DNA of 64,000 bases from JAXGXJ01 sp963829545 (GCA_963829545.1 CAWHIX010000012.1:1-64000), one strand, 5' to 3'. Counted from the first letter of the stretch, positions 29,957-42,774 are shown. Notes: generated by a model not told the origin, from the sequence alone. A program made the numbers and translations.

Positions 29957-30992
29957 CTAACCCGCCGCCTCCGTCTGGCCGCCGACCGGGGTCTTGATCG
30001 TCCGGGGACTTGTGCCATATCCGCGGCGCCATGGAGAACAGCCCCATGAGGCCCGCAGGCATGAAGCGCATGACCAGGATGATGAGCAGGCCCGAGACGA
30101 TGGGGTGATAGCCCCCGAAGTAGATGTCGCCATACGCGAACAGGGCGCTCACGATCAACGCCCCGATCACCGGACCGATGATGGTACCCGTTCCGCCCAG
30201 CACCACCATGAGGATCGGGTAGAACAGCCAGTTCATGTTGAAGACGCTCGCCGGCTCCAGGTGGAACAGGTAGTAGCCATACACGGCGCCCGCCACACCG
30301 GCCATGAAGGCGGCGATGGCGAAGGCCATGACTTTGTACCTCAGCACGTTGATGCCGTGCGAAGCCGCGGAGATGTCGTCTTCCCTGATGGCCTTGAGGG
30401 CAAGGCCTATCCTGGAGTTGGTCATCAGGTAGACGGCGAGCGTGGCCAGCAAGGCCATGAGCAGGCCGACCCAGTAGTAGATGCGCATGGAGGAGAAAGA
30501 GCTGGCGTCCAGATAGAGCCCGTTGGCGCCCACCGGTCAGGTCTCCTCCCTTGACGAAGAGCACGTTGACGATCATGCCCATGCCCAGGGTACCGAAGGA
30601 GAAGTAGTCACCCTTGAGCCGGGAGAGGAGCGGGATACCAATGAGGATGGCGAGGATAGCCGGGGCGATACCCGCCGCGATCATCAGGGTGACGTCGAAG
30701 AAGAACCAGAGGCCGATGCCGTTCAGCCACATTCCGGCCATGGTGTACGCTCCCAGGCCGAAGAAGGCGTTCTGGCCGAGGCTGATCTGCCCGGTATAGC
30801 CTGCTACCAGGTTCCAGCCCTGCGCCACAGTCAGATACACGCAGGTGATGAAGATGTAGTAGCCGAGGTACGAAACGTCTACGTCAAAAAGAAGGGCAGG
30901 GTCGCGAAGAACGCCAGGATGACGATGATCACGATCGTCGAGACAATCCCTTTCGTGCTCATACTCTGGAAGTAGCTCTTTATGCTGTTCAT
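29957..30992 (-). CDS. livM: Branched-chain amino-acid ABC permease LivM (frameshifts)
   Basis: Permease of the LIV transporter, about 345 residues. From MNSIKSYFQSMSTKGIV, helices include IVIIVILAFFATLPFFL; after a shift near 30875, LTVAQGWNLVAGYTGQISLG (the LivM signature) and LGMGMIVNVLFVKGGDLTGG; after a shift near 30535, TNSRIGLALKAIREDDISA and HGINVLRYKVMAFAIAA, then LFYPILMVVLGGTGTIIG. The restored end reads RTIKTPVGGQTEAAG, stop at 29957-29959. It lies 38 bp behind livH and closes the livG-F-H-M operon. Confidence 0.82.
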
Positions 30993-31029
30993 TTGGGCGC
31001 CTTCGCTTCCCTGAAGTCTTTGTGAAGCC

Positions 31030-31911
31030 TCATACCTTCTTGACCGTGCCTTTCCTACCAAACAGACCCTGCGGCAGGAAGATCAGCACCAGGATGAACA
31101 CCGCGTACGAGATGGCGTCTGCCCATCCCGCACCGATGTAGTACGCTCCCAGGCTTTCGATGAGACCCAGGATGCAAGCCGGCCGTCAAAGCCCCCCAGA
31201 CGTTGCCGATGCCGCCGAGGGAAGCGCCACCAAGGCTTTGAGGGCGAACGTGAACCCGTAGTTGGGGTCGAAGGAATACACGGAGGCCATGACCACGCCT
31301 GCCGTCCCGGCCAGACCGATGCCGATGGCGAAAGCGACGGCCATCACCCAGCTGGAGCTGATGCCCAGCAGGGTTACCGCCTGCATGTCCTCGGAGGCGG
31401 CCCGCACGGCGGTCCCCACGCGCGTGTTCTTGAGGAAGTAGTAGACGAACGTGGCGGCCACAAGGGCGATGACCAGAGCCATGAGGCGAACGAAGGAGAT
31501 GTTGATCTCGCCGATCCTGAGGGTGTAGCTGGAATAGGAGGTGGAGATAAAGCGCGGGTTGGCCGTCCAGGCCGTGAGCATGAGGTTGTCGAGCATGTAC
31601 ATGAGACCGACGGCGAGCAGAAGAGAAACGTTCTTGTCTTCGTTCGCCGCCGCGTCCTTGAACAGCGTGTAGAACAAGCCCATGCCGAATGCGAAAGCGA
31701 CGGGCACGCAGACGAGTAGGCACACGTACGGGTCGAGACCGAAGTACGTGAACAGCCAGTAGGTCAGGTACGCGAAGAGCACGATCACCGACCCCTGGGC
31801 AAGGAAGATGATCCTCATGGTGCCGAAGATGAGGCTCAGGCCGATCGCGGCGATACCGTACATGGTACCGAACAGGATGCCGTTGATGATGACTTGGAGA
31901 AGTATTCCCAT
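31030..31911 (-). CDS. livH: Branched-chain amino-acid ABC permease LivH (one frameshift)
   Basis: Permease subunit, about 293 residues. Starts MGILLQVIINGILFGTMYGI, then IAAIGLSLIFGTMRIIFLAQ, typical of LivH. The EAA-like loop is VGTAVRAASEDMQAVTLLGI. After SFDPNYGFTFALKALVA a shift near 31210 leads to LGGIGNVWGAL, then LIESLGAYYIGAGWADAISY and FILVLIFLPQGLFGRKGTV, stop at 31030-31032. The ATG overlaps the livF stop (TAATG). Frame repair inferred from family pattern. Confidence 0.82.
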
Positions 31912-32642
31912 TACACACGACTCCCGCGCTGGCCTAGGTAAGCCTTCCGTACGTCTTCATTGGCGAGCAAGTCTTGGCCGGTCCCGCTCAGGAGGATGTG
32001 ACCGGTCTTCATCACGTAGGCCTTGCGCATATCTTCAGAGCCATGTGGATGTTCTGCTCCACCAAGAGGACGGTCGTGCCCTGCTGGTGGAGGGCGACGA
32101 TCAGTTCGAATATCTTCCTGGTCAGGATGGGGCTGAGACCCAGCGAGGCCTCGTCGATCATGACGAGCTTGGGCTGGGCCATCACAGCCCGGCCGATGGC
32201 CAGCATCTGCTGCTCCCCGCCACTCAGGAGCCCGGCCTTACCGTTCTGCCGCTCCTTGAGCACGGGGAACAGGTCGAAGACCCGCTCCAACGACTCGTTG
32301 AAATTGGCGCGCGCCTTGGGAAGGTACGCCCCCAGCCGAAGGTTCTCCTTGATGGTGAGGTTCTGGAAGAGCCGGCGGCCCTCCGGGACCTGCACGACGC
32401 CCCTTGTCGACTCTGTCCTTGGTGCTCAGATGGAGGAAGTCCTCTCCCTCGAAGAGTATCTCTCCGTGCCGGGGGTGAAGGAGGCCGGAGATGGTCTTGA
32501 GGAGTGTGCTCTTGCCGGCACCGTTGATGCCTACCAGCGCTACGATCGTCCCTTCCTCGACGGTGAGGGACACGTCCCAGAGGGCACGGACGTCGCCGTA
32601 GGATACGCTGAGTTCCTTGACCTCAAGTAATGGGTTCGCCAA
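31911..32642 (-). CDS. livF: Branched-chain amino-acid ABC ATPase LivF (two frameshifts)
   Basis: ABC ATPase: Walker A GINGAGKSTLLKTISG, signature LLSGGEQQMLAIGRA, Walker B KLVMIDEASLGLSP and LLVEQNIHMAL. A shift near 32400 joins the N-terminal half (MANPLLEVKELSVSYGD) to MQVPEGRRLFQNLTIKENLR; another near 32030 restores the end (VMKTGHILLSGTGQDLLA, then EDVRKAYLGQRGSRV). The stop overlaps livH. Position after livG and typical LivF features (PEGRRLF) support the name. Confidence 0.85.
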
Positions 32643-33358
32643 GGTACGCCTCGATCACTTTGGGGTTACACGCTACATCGTCCGGACAGGCATCGGCGAT
32701 CTTGGCGCCGTAGTCGAGCACGCCCACGCGATCGCAGAAGTCCAAGACGGCATCCACCTTGTGCTCGATCCACAGGATGGAGAATTTCCTCTCCTCTTTC
32801 GTCGCCCTGATCACCGTGAAGAGATTGTCGATCTCGGTAGCGGTCAGGCCGGCCATGGGCTCATCGAGGAGGATGAGCGACGGCATGGACGCCAAACCCA
32901 TCGCAATCTCGAGGAGACGACGATCGGAGAGAGTCAGGTGCGCGGCGGTCGCGTCCTTCTTGTGGGTCAGTTCGACCAATTCGAGGGAGTTGAGGGTGCG
33001 CTCCTTCGGGCTCAGTTCGTGCTTGCCGCCGTACACGGCCGCCGTCATGACGTTGTCGTATACCGACATCTTGAGGAAGGCCCGCACCAGCTGATAGGTT
33101 CGGGCGATGCCCAGGTGGCAGATCTTGTGCGGAGCAAGACCCGCGATGTCCTTGTTCGCGGAACTTGATGGTGCCGCTATCGATGTTGTAGATGGACGTG
33201 ATGAGGTTGAACACGGTCGTCTTACCGGCGCCGTTCGGACCGATGAGACCTACTATCTCTTCCTCGTGCACGATGAAGTCGAAGTCGATGATGACCTTGA
33301 GGCCACCGAAGCGCTTGTTGACCTTGTCGAGAACGAGGAGAGGATCGCCAGCTGCCAT
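32623..33358 (-). CDS. livG: Branched-chain amino-acid ABC ATPase LivG (one frameshift)
   Basis: ABC ATPase, about 245 residues. MAAGDPLLVLDKVNKRFGG leads to Walker A GPNGAGKTTVFNLITSIY. A single inserted G near 33160 shifts the frame; the restored text is KFRNKDIAGLAPHKICHLGI, then ARTYQLVRAFLKMSVYDNV, typical LivG. The signature is LTLSDRRLLEIAMGLAS (degenerate LSGGQ), Walker B SLILLDEPMAGL. It overlaps livF by 20 bases and heads the minus-strand operon; the divergent 417-bp region to the binding-protein genes must hold both promoters. Confidence 0.85.
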
Positions 33359-33548
33359 GACCCTACCCTACTTCAGCTTGAAAGGACCGATAGCACCGCC
33401 TGGAGGCCAGAGCCGGAGGGGCGGCTTGCTGGTCGCTGGAGGGAAAGGTGAGTGCACGCAATTAGTCCCCCAATCGGAGAGATTGGCCAAAACCCCCGCT
33501 TGACTTATGAACGCCGGGCTCAAAGTAACAGGCGACCCAGGCTTTGTC

Positions 33549-33564
33549 CAGAGTCGCGATTCTG
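33549..33564. promoter_or_regulatory. Imperfect palindrome in the liv divergent region
   Basis: CAGAGTCGCGATTCTG is a 16-bp near-perfect palindrome (one mismatched pair) centred on TCGCGA. It sits between livG (minus, start 33358) and the first binding-protein gene (plus, start 33776). The location suits a regulator of both units; the 3' flank of the 417-bp region otherwise shows only an SD (AAGGAGGG at 33763-33770) and no gene. No consensus is claimed. Confidence 0.3.
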
Positions 33565-33775
33565 TTTAGCTCCCGAATCCAGGGGAGGGCCCGCGCACAT
33601 GGAAAGTGAGTGTGCCATCACATACTGCAGGCGAATTGGGTTATCATATTGGGTGGACAGGGGGGGACGCACGCGCAGGAGGACTGTATATGAGGTGACC
33701 CGGTCCCGTTACGTGGCTACCAGTCTCTGGTAGCGACATCCACTCTGACTTCCGAAAAGAAATCAAGGAGGGATC

Positions 33776-35061
33776 ATGAGAAGCAGGACTACGTTCGCCG
33801 TCGTCCTTGTGCTCCTCGTTATCGGCCTCGCTTCCATGCTGGTACTTGCAGGTTGCGGGTCGGAGGACACTGAGACGACGGCTCCAGGCGAGACCGAGAC
33901 CACCGCGGCGCCGACCGATACAACCGCCGCGGCCGGCGCGTTCGACGGCGAGATCGTCATCGGCGCGCTCGCTTCGCAGACCGGCGCCAATGCCATGACC
34001 GGCGCCGAGATGAAATGGGCCTACGAGAAGGCCGCTGCTGACATCAACGCCGCGGGTGGCGTCGATGTCGGTGGCAAGAAGATGGAACTCAAGCTCAAGT
34101 TCGTCGACGACAAGACCGAAGCCACCGAGGGTGCGGCCGCCGTCGAGAAGCTGATCAAGGTCGAAGACCTCAAGCTGATCCTGGGCACCAACATCACGCC
34201 CATCAACCTGGCCGCAGGCCTGGTGGCTGAGAAGTACGAAGCCTACTACCAGATCTCCACCAGCTGGACGGACTACATCGCCGCCCAGAACTTCAAGTGG
34301 GTGTCTGACATCTTCTTCACGCCCGCCGCTGCCGTGTCGATCCCCTTCGGTGTCGCCGGCCTGCTGCCTGAGGAAGACCAGCCCAAGGCTTGGTGCATGC
34401 TGACAGAGGACAACCAGGACGGCCAGGGTCTCGCCGAGGGCGCCGTGGCGATCGGTACCGAGATGGGCTACAACATCGCCCTGTCCGAGTCCTACACGCC
34501 GGGCACGAAGGACTTCTCCTCCATCATCCTCAAGCTCAAAGAGAACAACATCGACGCCGTCATCGTTCTCATCTCGCCCGCCGACGGCATCACCTTCGTC
34601 AAGCAGATGAAGGAGCAGAACTACTCTCCGGAGTTCATCTTCGGCTGGAAGGGCTTCTGGCCCACCGAGTTCATGACGGCTCTGGGCCCCGACTCCGACT
34701 ACATGGGCCACGACGGCTTCTGGTCTGAGGACAACGGCGCTCCCGGCTCCAAGGAACTGGGCGAAGCCTTCAAGGCCGAGCACGACGGTCTCGACTCCGT
34801 GAGCATCGGCCTCTCCTACGCCTCCGTGCAGATCATGGCCCAGGCCATCACGCAGGCCGGCTCGACCGATCCCGCCGCCGTCCGTGATGCGGTCTTCGGC
34901 GGTACATTCCCTGGCACCACCATGGGTGACGTGACTTATGCCGAGAACGGCATCTGCGACGTAGAGCCTTACGGACTCTGGTGGAAGAGCGGGGAACGCG
35001 TGGTGTACTGGCCTGACCGGGCAACGCGTGGGAACCGTTCGTTCCCTGGGACCAGCGGTAG
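33776..35061 (+). CDS. LIV-type ABC substrate-binding lipoprotein, copy 1
   Basis: About 428 residues. Signal segment (MRSRTTFAVVLVLLVIGLAS) with lipobox LAGC, then a Thr/Ala-rich linker (APTDTTAAAG) and the periplasmic-binding fold starting FDGEIVIGALASQTG. Features shared with copies 2 and 3: INAAGGVDVGGKKMELKL, TEDNQDGQGL, SPADGITFVKQMKEQ, GWKGFWPTEFMTALG and FGGTFPGTTMGDVTY. A small shift near 35020 restores the C-terminus NAWEPFVPWDQR and stop at 35059-35061. A strong SD (AAGGAGGG) precedes the ATG. It supplies substrate to LivGFHM; the specific ligand is not known. Confidence 0.9.
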
Positions 35062-35131
35062 GAACTGACTGAGCGTCGGCCACGGCGGCCGCTACCGAAA
35101 GCCGCGGCTGACCCCGTTCGAACGCCATCAG

Positions 35132-35170
35132 CCCCGCCCCCCGCTCAGCGAGGGGCGGGGTTTCTTTTTT
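35132..35170 (+). terminator. Rho-independent terminator after binding-protein copy 1
   Basis: CCCCGCCCC (35132-35140) pairs with GGGGCGGGG (35152-35160) around CCGCTCAGCGA, followed by TTTCTTTTTT (35161-35170). This is a textbook terminator. The 230 bp that follow up to copy 2 hold no gene. Confidence 0.85.
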
Positions 35171-35403
35171 GCAGGCTTTTCTTCCCATCGAAGTCGGGTC
35201 TGCTTGAGAATGCGAAGCCTTTTTCTGAACTGCCTTTCGTGGTAGGATGCGTCGTCACGCTTCTGTGGCACTTTTGGGGGGAACTATCGCGTAAGATTTC
35301 ACTCGGGTCTGTCTTTCCCCGGGCTCTTGTCAGCCCACCTCGCTTCACCAAACGTACGCAGAAGCAGAGTCAGTTCCACGATCGCCTATTGGGGGTACTC
35401 ATT

Positions 35404-36742
35404 GTGAGAAGAAAGAAAGCGCTGATCCTTACCATCACTGTCCTCGTCATCGGCCTGCTGTCCATGGGACTTCTGGCTGCCTGCGGTGAGAGAGGAGACG
35501 ACCACCACCGCGGCACCGACCGAGACCACCGCGGCACCGACCGAGACCACCGCGGCACCGACCGAGACCACCGCACGCGCCAGCACCGAGACCACTGCCG
35601 CGGCCGGCGGCTTCGACGGCGAAGTCGTCGTCGGCGCCCTCGCGTCCATGACCGGCGCGAACGCCATGACCGGCGCCGAGATGAAGTGGGCCTACGAGCA
35701 GGCCGCCAAAGACATCAACGCCGCAGGCGGCATCGATGTTGGCGGCAAGAAGATGGAACTCATCCTCAAGTTCGTCGACGACAAGAGCGACGCCACCGAG
35801 GGCGCCGCGGCCGTCGAGAAACTGATCAAGGTCGAGGGCGTGGAGCTGATTCTGAGCTCCAGACATCACTCCGATCAACCTGGCCGCGGGCATCGTGGCC
35901 GAGAAGTACGAGGCCTTCTACTCGATCGCCACCAGTTGGACCGACTTCATCGAGGCTCAGAACTTCAAGTGGGTCTCCGACGTGTTCTTCACGCCCGGTG
36001 ACGCCGCTGAAGTGCCGTTCAGCATCGTCGACCTGCAGCCCGAGGCCGAGCGTCCGACCAAGTGGTGCATCCTGACCGAGGACAACCAGGACGGCCAGGG
36101 CCTGGGCGAGGGCGTCAAGGCCATCGCCGCCCGCCCCTGGCTGGACACCATCGTCCAGTACGAGCCCTACACCCCGGGCACCAAGGACTTCTCCTCCGTC
36201 ATCCTCAAGATGAAGGAGAACGAGGTCGACGCCGTCGTGACCCTCATCTCCCCGGCGGACGGCATCACGTTCGTCAAGCAGATGAAGGAACAGGACTTCT
36301 CGCCCAAGTTCCTCTTCGGTTGGAAGGGCTTCTGGCCCACCGAGTTCATGACGGCTCTTGGTCCTGACTCCAACTACATCGGCCACGACGGTTTCTGGTC
36401 CGAAGACAACGGCCTACCCGGGCTCCAAAGAACTGGGTGAGGCTTTCAAGGCTGATCACGACGGCCTCGACTCCGTGAGCATCGGCCTCTCCTACGCCAA
36501 CGTCCAGATCATGGCGCAGGCCATCTCGCTGGCCGGCTCCGACCGACAGCCGATGGAAGTGAGAGACCAAGTCTTCGGCGGCACCTTCCCCGGCACCACC
36601 ATGGGCGACGTCACCTATAGCGAGAAGGGCATCGCCAACGTGCCCCCCGTGGGTCTGTGGTGGATGGACGGCAAGCGCATCATGTTCTGGCCCGATGCCG
36701 GCAACGACTTCGGTGTGGTTCGTACCCTGGGATCAGAGGTAG
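35404..36742 (+). CDS. LIV-type ABC substrate-binding lipoprotein, copy 2 (frameshifts)
   Basis: GTG start at 35404. Signal MRRKKALILTITVLVIGLLS with lipobox LAAC, then a repeat-rich linker (heptapeptide PTETTAA encoded by a 21-nt tandem repeat near 35498-35572). The binding domain begins FDGEVVVGALASMTGANAMT and matches copy 1 nearly residue for residue, for example GWKGFWPTEFMTALG and SLAGSDRQPMEVRDQVFGGT. Shifts near 35490, 35868, 36420 and 36715; the restored end is WFVPWDQR at TAG 36740-36742. Its own terminator follows. Confidence 0.82.
35498..35572 (+). repeat. 21-nt tandem repeat encoding PTETTAA
   Basis: About three and a half copies of a CCGACCGAGACCACCGCGGCA unit lie in the linker of binding-protein copy 2. 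The reading frame in which it is PTETTAA is the real one; the other frame gives HRGTDRD. Copy 3 has a similar, less regular repeat (APTETTA) near 37170-37235. Such linkers expand by slippage. Confidence 0.8.
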
Positions 36743-36813
36743 CACTATCTGAGACTGCACCCGGAGGCCGGTCGACGGCCACCAGGGTAGTGACAGCCAG
36801 TAGACTGACCCGA

Positions 36814-36852
36814 ACCCCGCCCTTCTCGCTCGCGAGGAGGGCGGGGTCTTCT
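36814..36852 (+). terminator. Rho-independent terminator after binding-protein copy 2
   Basis: ACCCCGCCCTTCTCGC and GCGAGGAGGGCGGGGT form a long GC-rich hairpin (36814-36847) followed by CTTCTT. It closes the transcription unit of copy 2 ahead of the 190-nt leader of copy 3. Confidence 0.7.
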
Positions 36853-36883
36853 TAATGGTGTTGCACTTGGGGGCCTCAAGGTA

Positions 36884-36942
36884 CTACTCTGACGGAGTAG
36901 GAACGAGAAACGCCGTTCTCGTTCGTCATTGGCGGTCGCCAA
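36884..36942 (+). ncRNA. Three consecutive hairpins in the leader of binding-protein copy 3
   Basis: Hairpin 1: CTACTC (36884-36889) with GAGTAG (36895-36900). Hairpin 2: GAACGAGAA (36901-36909) with TTCTCGTTC (36916-36924). Hairpin 3: TTGGC (36929-36933) with GCCAA (36938-36942), tetraloop GGTC. They abut one another (0-4 nt) ahead of copy 3 (start 37044), after the terminator of copy 2. The leaders of copies 1 and 2 show no such array. A regulatory leader is inferred; no known riboswitch is recognised. Confidence 0.4.
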
Positions 36943-37043
36943 GAGTGGGGGGGGATTCTATGCGGTGAAGTCCACTCGTTCTGACTCACGTCCTTGGGCT
37001 GTAACCGACCCATCGTAGTTTTAGCCTACCTTAGGGGGGTAAA

Positions 37044-38381
37044 GTGAGAAGCAAGAGAGTAGTTGTGTTGACCCTCGTAGTTCTCGTCGTCGCTCTCATG
37101 TCCGTCATGCTCCTCTCCGCGTGCGGTGGTGACGAAGTGACCGTCACCACCGTCGGTCCGACCGATCACCACCGCTGCTCCGACCGAAACGACTGCCGCT
37201 CCGACCGAAACCACCGCTGCTCCGACCGAAACCACTGCCGCGGCCGGCGGCTTCGACGGTGAACTCAACATCGGCGCGGTGATCACCCTGACCGGCGGAG
37301 GCGCCATGGGTGGTGCCGAGCAGAAGTGGGCCTACGACAAGGCCGCGGCCGACATCAACGCGGCTGGCGGCGTCGACGTGGGCGGCAAGAAGATGGAGCT
37401 CAAGCTCACGTACGTCGACGACAAGAGCGACGCGGTCGAGGCCGCGGCGGCCGTCGAGAAGCTGGTCAAGGTCGAAGGCTTGAAGAGTCATCCTGAGCAC
37501 CCAGGTGTCGCCCATCAACCTGGCGGCCGGCATCGGCAGCCGAGAAGTACAAGGCGTACTACCACGCGGTCGTGACGTGGACCAACGCGGCCCGCGACCA
37601 GAAATACAAGTGGGTGACGGACTTCTTCTTCGCCCCCTGGGAAGTCGGGGAAGTGCCCTTCAAGATGGTGGAACTCCAGCCTGAGGCCGACCGGCCCACC
37701 AAGTGGGGTATCCTGACCGAGGACAACGCCGACGGCCAGGGCCTGGGCGGGGCCCTGAAGGAAGTAGCCCAGAACTACCCCTGGATGGAGATCGCGCTCC
37801 TACCAGACCTACACGCCCGGGCGCCAAGGACTTCTCCTCGATCATCCTCAAGTTCAAAGATGCACGGCGTGGACGCCATCGTGACCCTCGTCTCGCCTGC
37901 AGACGGCATCACCTTCACCAAGCAGTTGAAGGAACAGAAGTTCGCGCCCAAGTACATGATGGGCTGGAAGGGCTTCTGGCCGACCGAGTACTCGTCGGCG
38001 CTGGGTCCCGACTCCGACTACGTCTGCTTCGACGCTTTCTGGTCTGAAGACCTGCCCAACCCGGGCGCGAAGGAACTGGGCGAGGCCTACAAAGCCGACC
38101 ACGACGGCCTTGACTCCGTCAGCATCGGCCTCTTCTACGCCAACGTGCAGACTCTGGTGCAGGCCATCGAAAAGGCCGGGTCGACCGAGCCGGCAGCAGT
38201 GAGAGACGAAGTCTTCGGAGGCACCTTCCCCGGCACCGTCATGGGTGACGTCGTCTATGACATGGAAGGCATCGCCAACGTCATCCCGCTGGGCCTGCAG
38301 TGGATGGGTGGCAAGCGTATCGTCATCTACCCCGACCAGGGCAACAAGATGGAATGGTTCAAGCCCTGGGACGAGAGGTAG
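37044..38381 (+). CDS. LIV-type ABC substrate-binding lipoprotein, copy 3 (frameshifts)
   Basis: GTG start at 37044 after AGGGGGGTAAA. Signal MRSKRVVVLTLVVLVVALMS with lipobox LSAC; APTETTA linker (shift near 37165); domain FDGELNIGAVITLTGGGAMG. It has diverged from copies 1 and 2: GWKGFWPTEYSSALGPDSDY then VCFDAFWSEDLPNPG, and an extra Tyr/Trp at the end (NKMEWFKPWDER). Shifts occur near 37490, 37545, 37805, 37825 and 37860; each is a single extra base (for example ATCGGCAGCC for ATCGCAGCC). Probably a different ligand than copies 1/2, feeding the same permease. Confidence 0.82.
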
Positions 38382-38447
38382 GAACAGTCGCCGACTTGTG
38401 AGAGCCGCCCCGACCGGGAGGGCTCTGACGAGACCGCACGAAGTGAC

Positions 38448-38485
38448 AGAGGCCGGCCCTCCCCCACGCGGGGAGGGCCGGCCTC
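38448..38485. terminator. Strong hairpin between binding-protein copy 3 and ileS
   Basis: AGAGGCCGGCCCTCCCC pairs perfectly with GGGGAGGGCCGGCCTCT around CACG (38448-38485). No T run follows on either side, but the two genes converge here, so a bidirectional terminator is the natural reading. Confidence 0.6.
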
Positions 38486-38527
38486 TGCTCATGGCGGGAG
38501 CGCAAGGCGTGCCGCACCGTCGGAACC

Positions 38528-41839
<3,312 letters not shown>

Positions 41840-41844
41840 GCGTT

Positions 41845-42110
41845 CCTCCTGTCGGCGCCGCGCCCAACCACAAAGAAGCCCCGCCCCGCGCTTGCGCTGC
41901 CGGCGAACGTTCGCCGGGCGCCTGCCTGTTCCGCCTGCCTGGGATTACCGACGCCGCCGGACGACTGCCGGCGATCGCCGCGCTCTCCCGGCGACCTTGG
42001 TCGCGGAACCGGAGCGCGTAGGGACGGGACGAAACCCGCGGTACCACCCTACTTGGCCGCGCGCCGCGCGGCCCACTCTGCGGACGCTCCTGCCTCTTGC
42101 GATCGGCACC
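41845..42110 (-). promoter_or_regulatory. T-box leader of ileS (translational type)
   Basis: Minus-strand leader. The T-box core AGGGTGGTACCGCGG (complement within 42035-42052) is an exact match to the conserved AGGGUGGNACCGCG. Upstream, hairpin TGCC-GATCGCAAGA-GGCA carries ATC (complement of 42101-42103), an Ile codon that could be the specifier in a short stem I. Downstream the ileS SD (GGAGG, 41842-41848) is 4 nt from the ATG, with no Rho-independent terminator seen in between. Known actinobacterial ileS T-boxes act on translation by SD sequestration, and this fits. Full structure not folded. Confidence 0.8.
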
Positions 42111-42416
42111 ACGACTCACGCGGCGCTTCTCGGCGGCTCTCACGTCCCCCTTCTATAACGGGAAGGACCCGGCCAGGTCTACTGGGTACGAGCCTGCTCA
42201 GCGGCCCCTTCGGGGACTTTCGCCGCGGCCCCTGGGGGGCAACGTGGGTGGCCGGCTCGACCGTTCGGCTGGCGGCTCGGGGATGATATTCGAACGCCGG
42301 TTCCCACCGGGCTCGCACCATCCCCGGCTCGCTGCGGGAAGAGCAGCGCCTACTCGTTCCCGTCATCGCCTTTCGTGCTCGCGTAGTCTAGTGGTATGCA
42401 GGGGAAACTTCAAGGC

Positions 42417-42480
42417 GGGCGGATATGGGCTCTCCTCCAGCTGCGAAGTCACGATTCTTCCGGAGAGCCCATATCCGCCC
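42417..42480 (-). repeat. Hairpin element copy B (conserved loop)
   Basis: GGGCGGATATGGGCTCTCC (42417-42435) and its perfect 19-nt complement at 42462-42480 enclose a 26-nt loop. On the minus strand the loop reads GGAAGA, ATCGTGA, C, then TTCGCAGCTGGA, matching copy A at 19927-19954 but on an unrelated stem. A half copy lies at 42505-42537. It lies between the ileS leader and the CXXC mini-protein gene. Not a terminator by sequence. Confidence 0.75.
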
Positions 42481-42504
42481 GGTGAGCACGAGGGGGATTG
42501 TGGG

Positions 42505-42537
42505 TCGCGATTCTTCCGAGGAGACGGGCTCTCCTCC
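42505..42537 (-). repeat. Degenerate half copy of the hairpin element
   Basis: Plus-strand TCGCGATTCTTCCG (42505-42518) repeats TCACGATTCTTCCG of copy B (42449-42462), and GGGCTCTCCTCC (42526-42537) repeats 42427-42438. Here the parts are rearranged and form a small hairpin GAGGAGA/TCTCCTC (42518-42536). The second half of the conserved loop (TTCGCAGCTGG) is missing. Confidence 0.55.
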
Positions 42538-42585
42538 GGCGTCAAGGGAAACGCCCGGCCCGTAACGGTGCGGTAGGATGGGCGT

Positions 42586-42774
42586 ATGAGGGCCCCAGGG
42601 ACAGGTGCAAAGGCTTCGGGCACGCGGCATGCCTCACGCCTTCGCGGCTACCTGCCCTATCTGGTGTTCATCATCTTCGCCGCTCTCGTCGTCGCCGGCC
42701 TCGCCTTTGACGAGTTCGGTACCGTGTGGGCGAACGCCGCCACCATCTGCCTGAGCTGTATTGGGATCCAGTAG
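42586..42774 (+). CDS. CXXC mini membrane protein, CD1871A-like
   Basis: A 62-residue protein: basic N-terminus, one membrane helix (LPYLVFIIFAALVVAGLAF) and a C-terminal ICLSCIGIQ. Proteins of this shape, ending in C-x-x-C-IG-x, are known as the CD1871A family and usually precede a 4Fe-4S membrane polyferredoxin gene, exactly as here. The TAG is followed immediately by ATG of the next gene (TAGATG). A redox or cysteine-relay role is inferred. Confidence 0.75.
   Translation: MRAPGTGAKASGTRHASRLRGYLPYLVFIIFAALVVAGLAFDEFGTVWANAATICLSCIGIQ

Noticed and set aside
35404..38381. Frameshifts inside the binding-protein genes, considered as programmed frameshifting
   Set aside because: No repeated slippery heptamer or downstream pseudoknot is common to the sites, and similar shifts occur in many unrelated genes.
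42377..42403. GCGTAGTCTAGTGGTATGCAG, which resembles the 5' part and D arm of a tRNA
   Set aside because: No anticodon stem, T arm or acceptor partner follows; the next sequence is the hairpin element.
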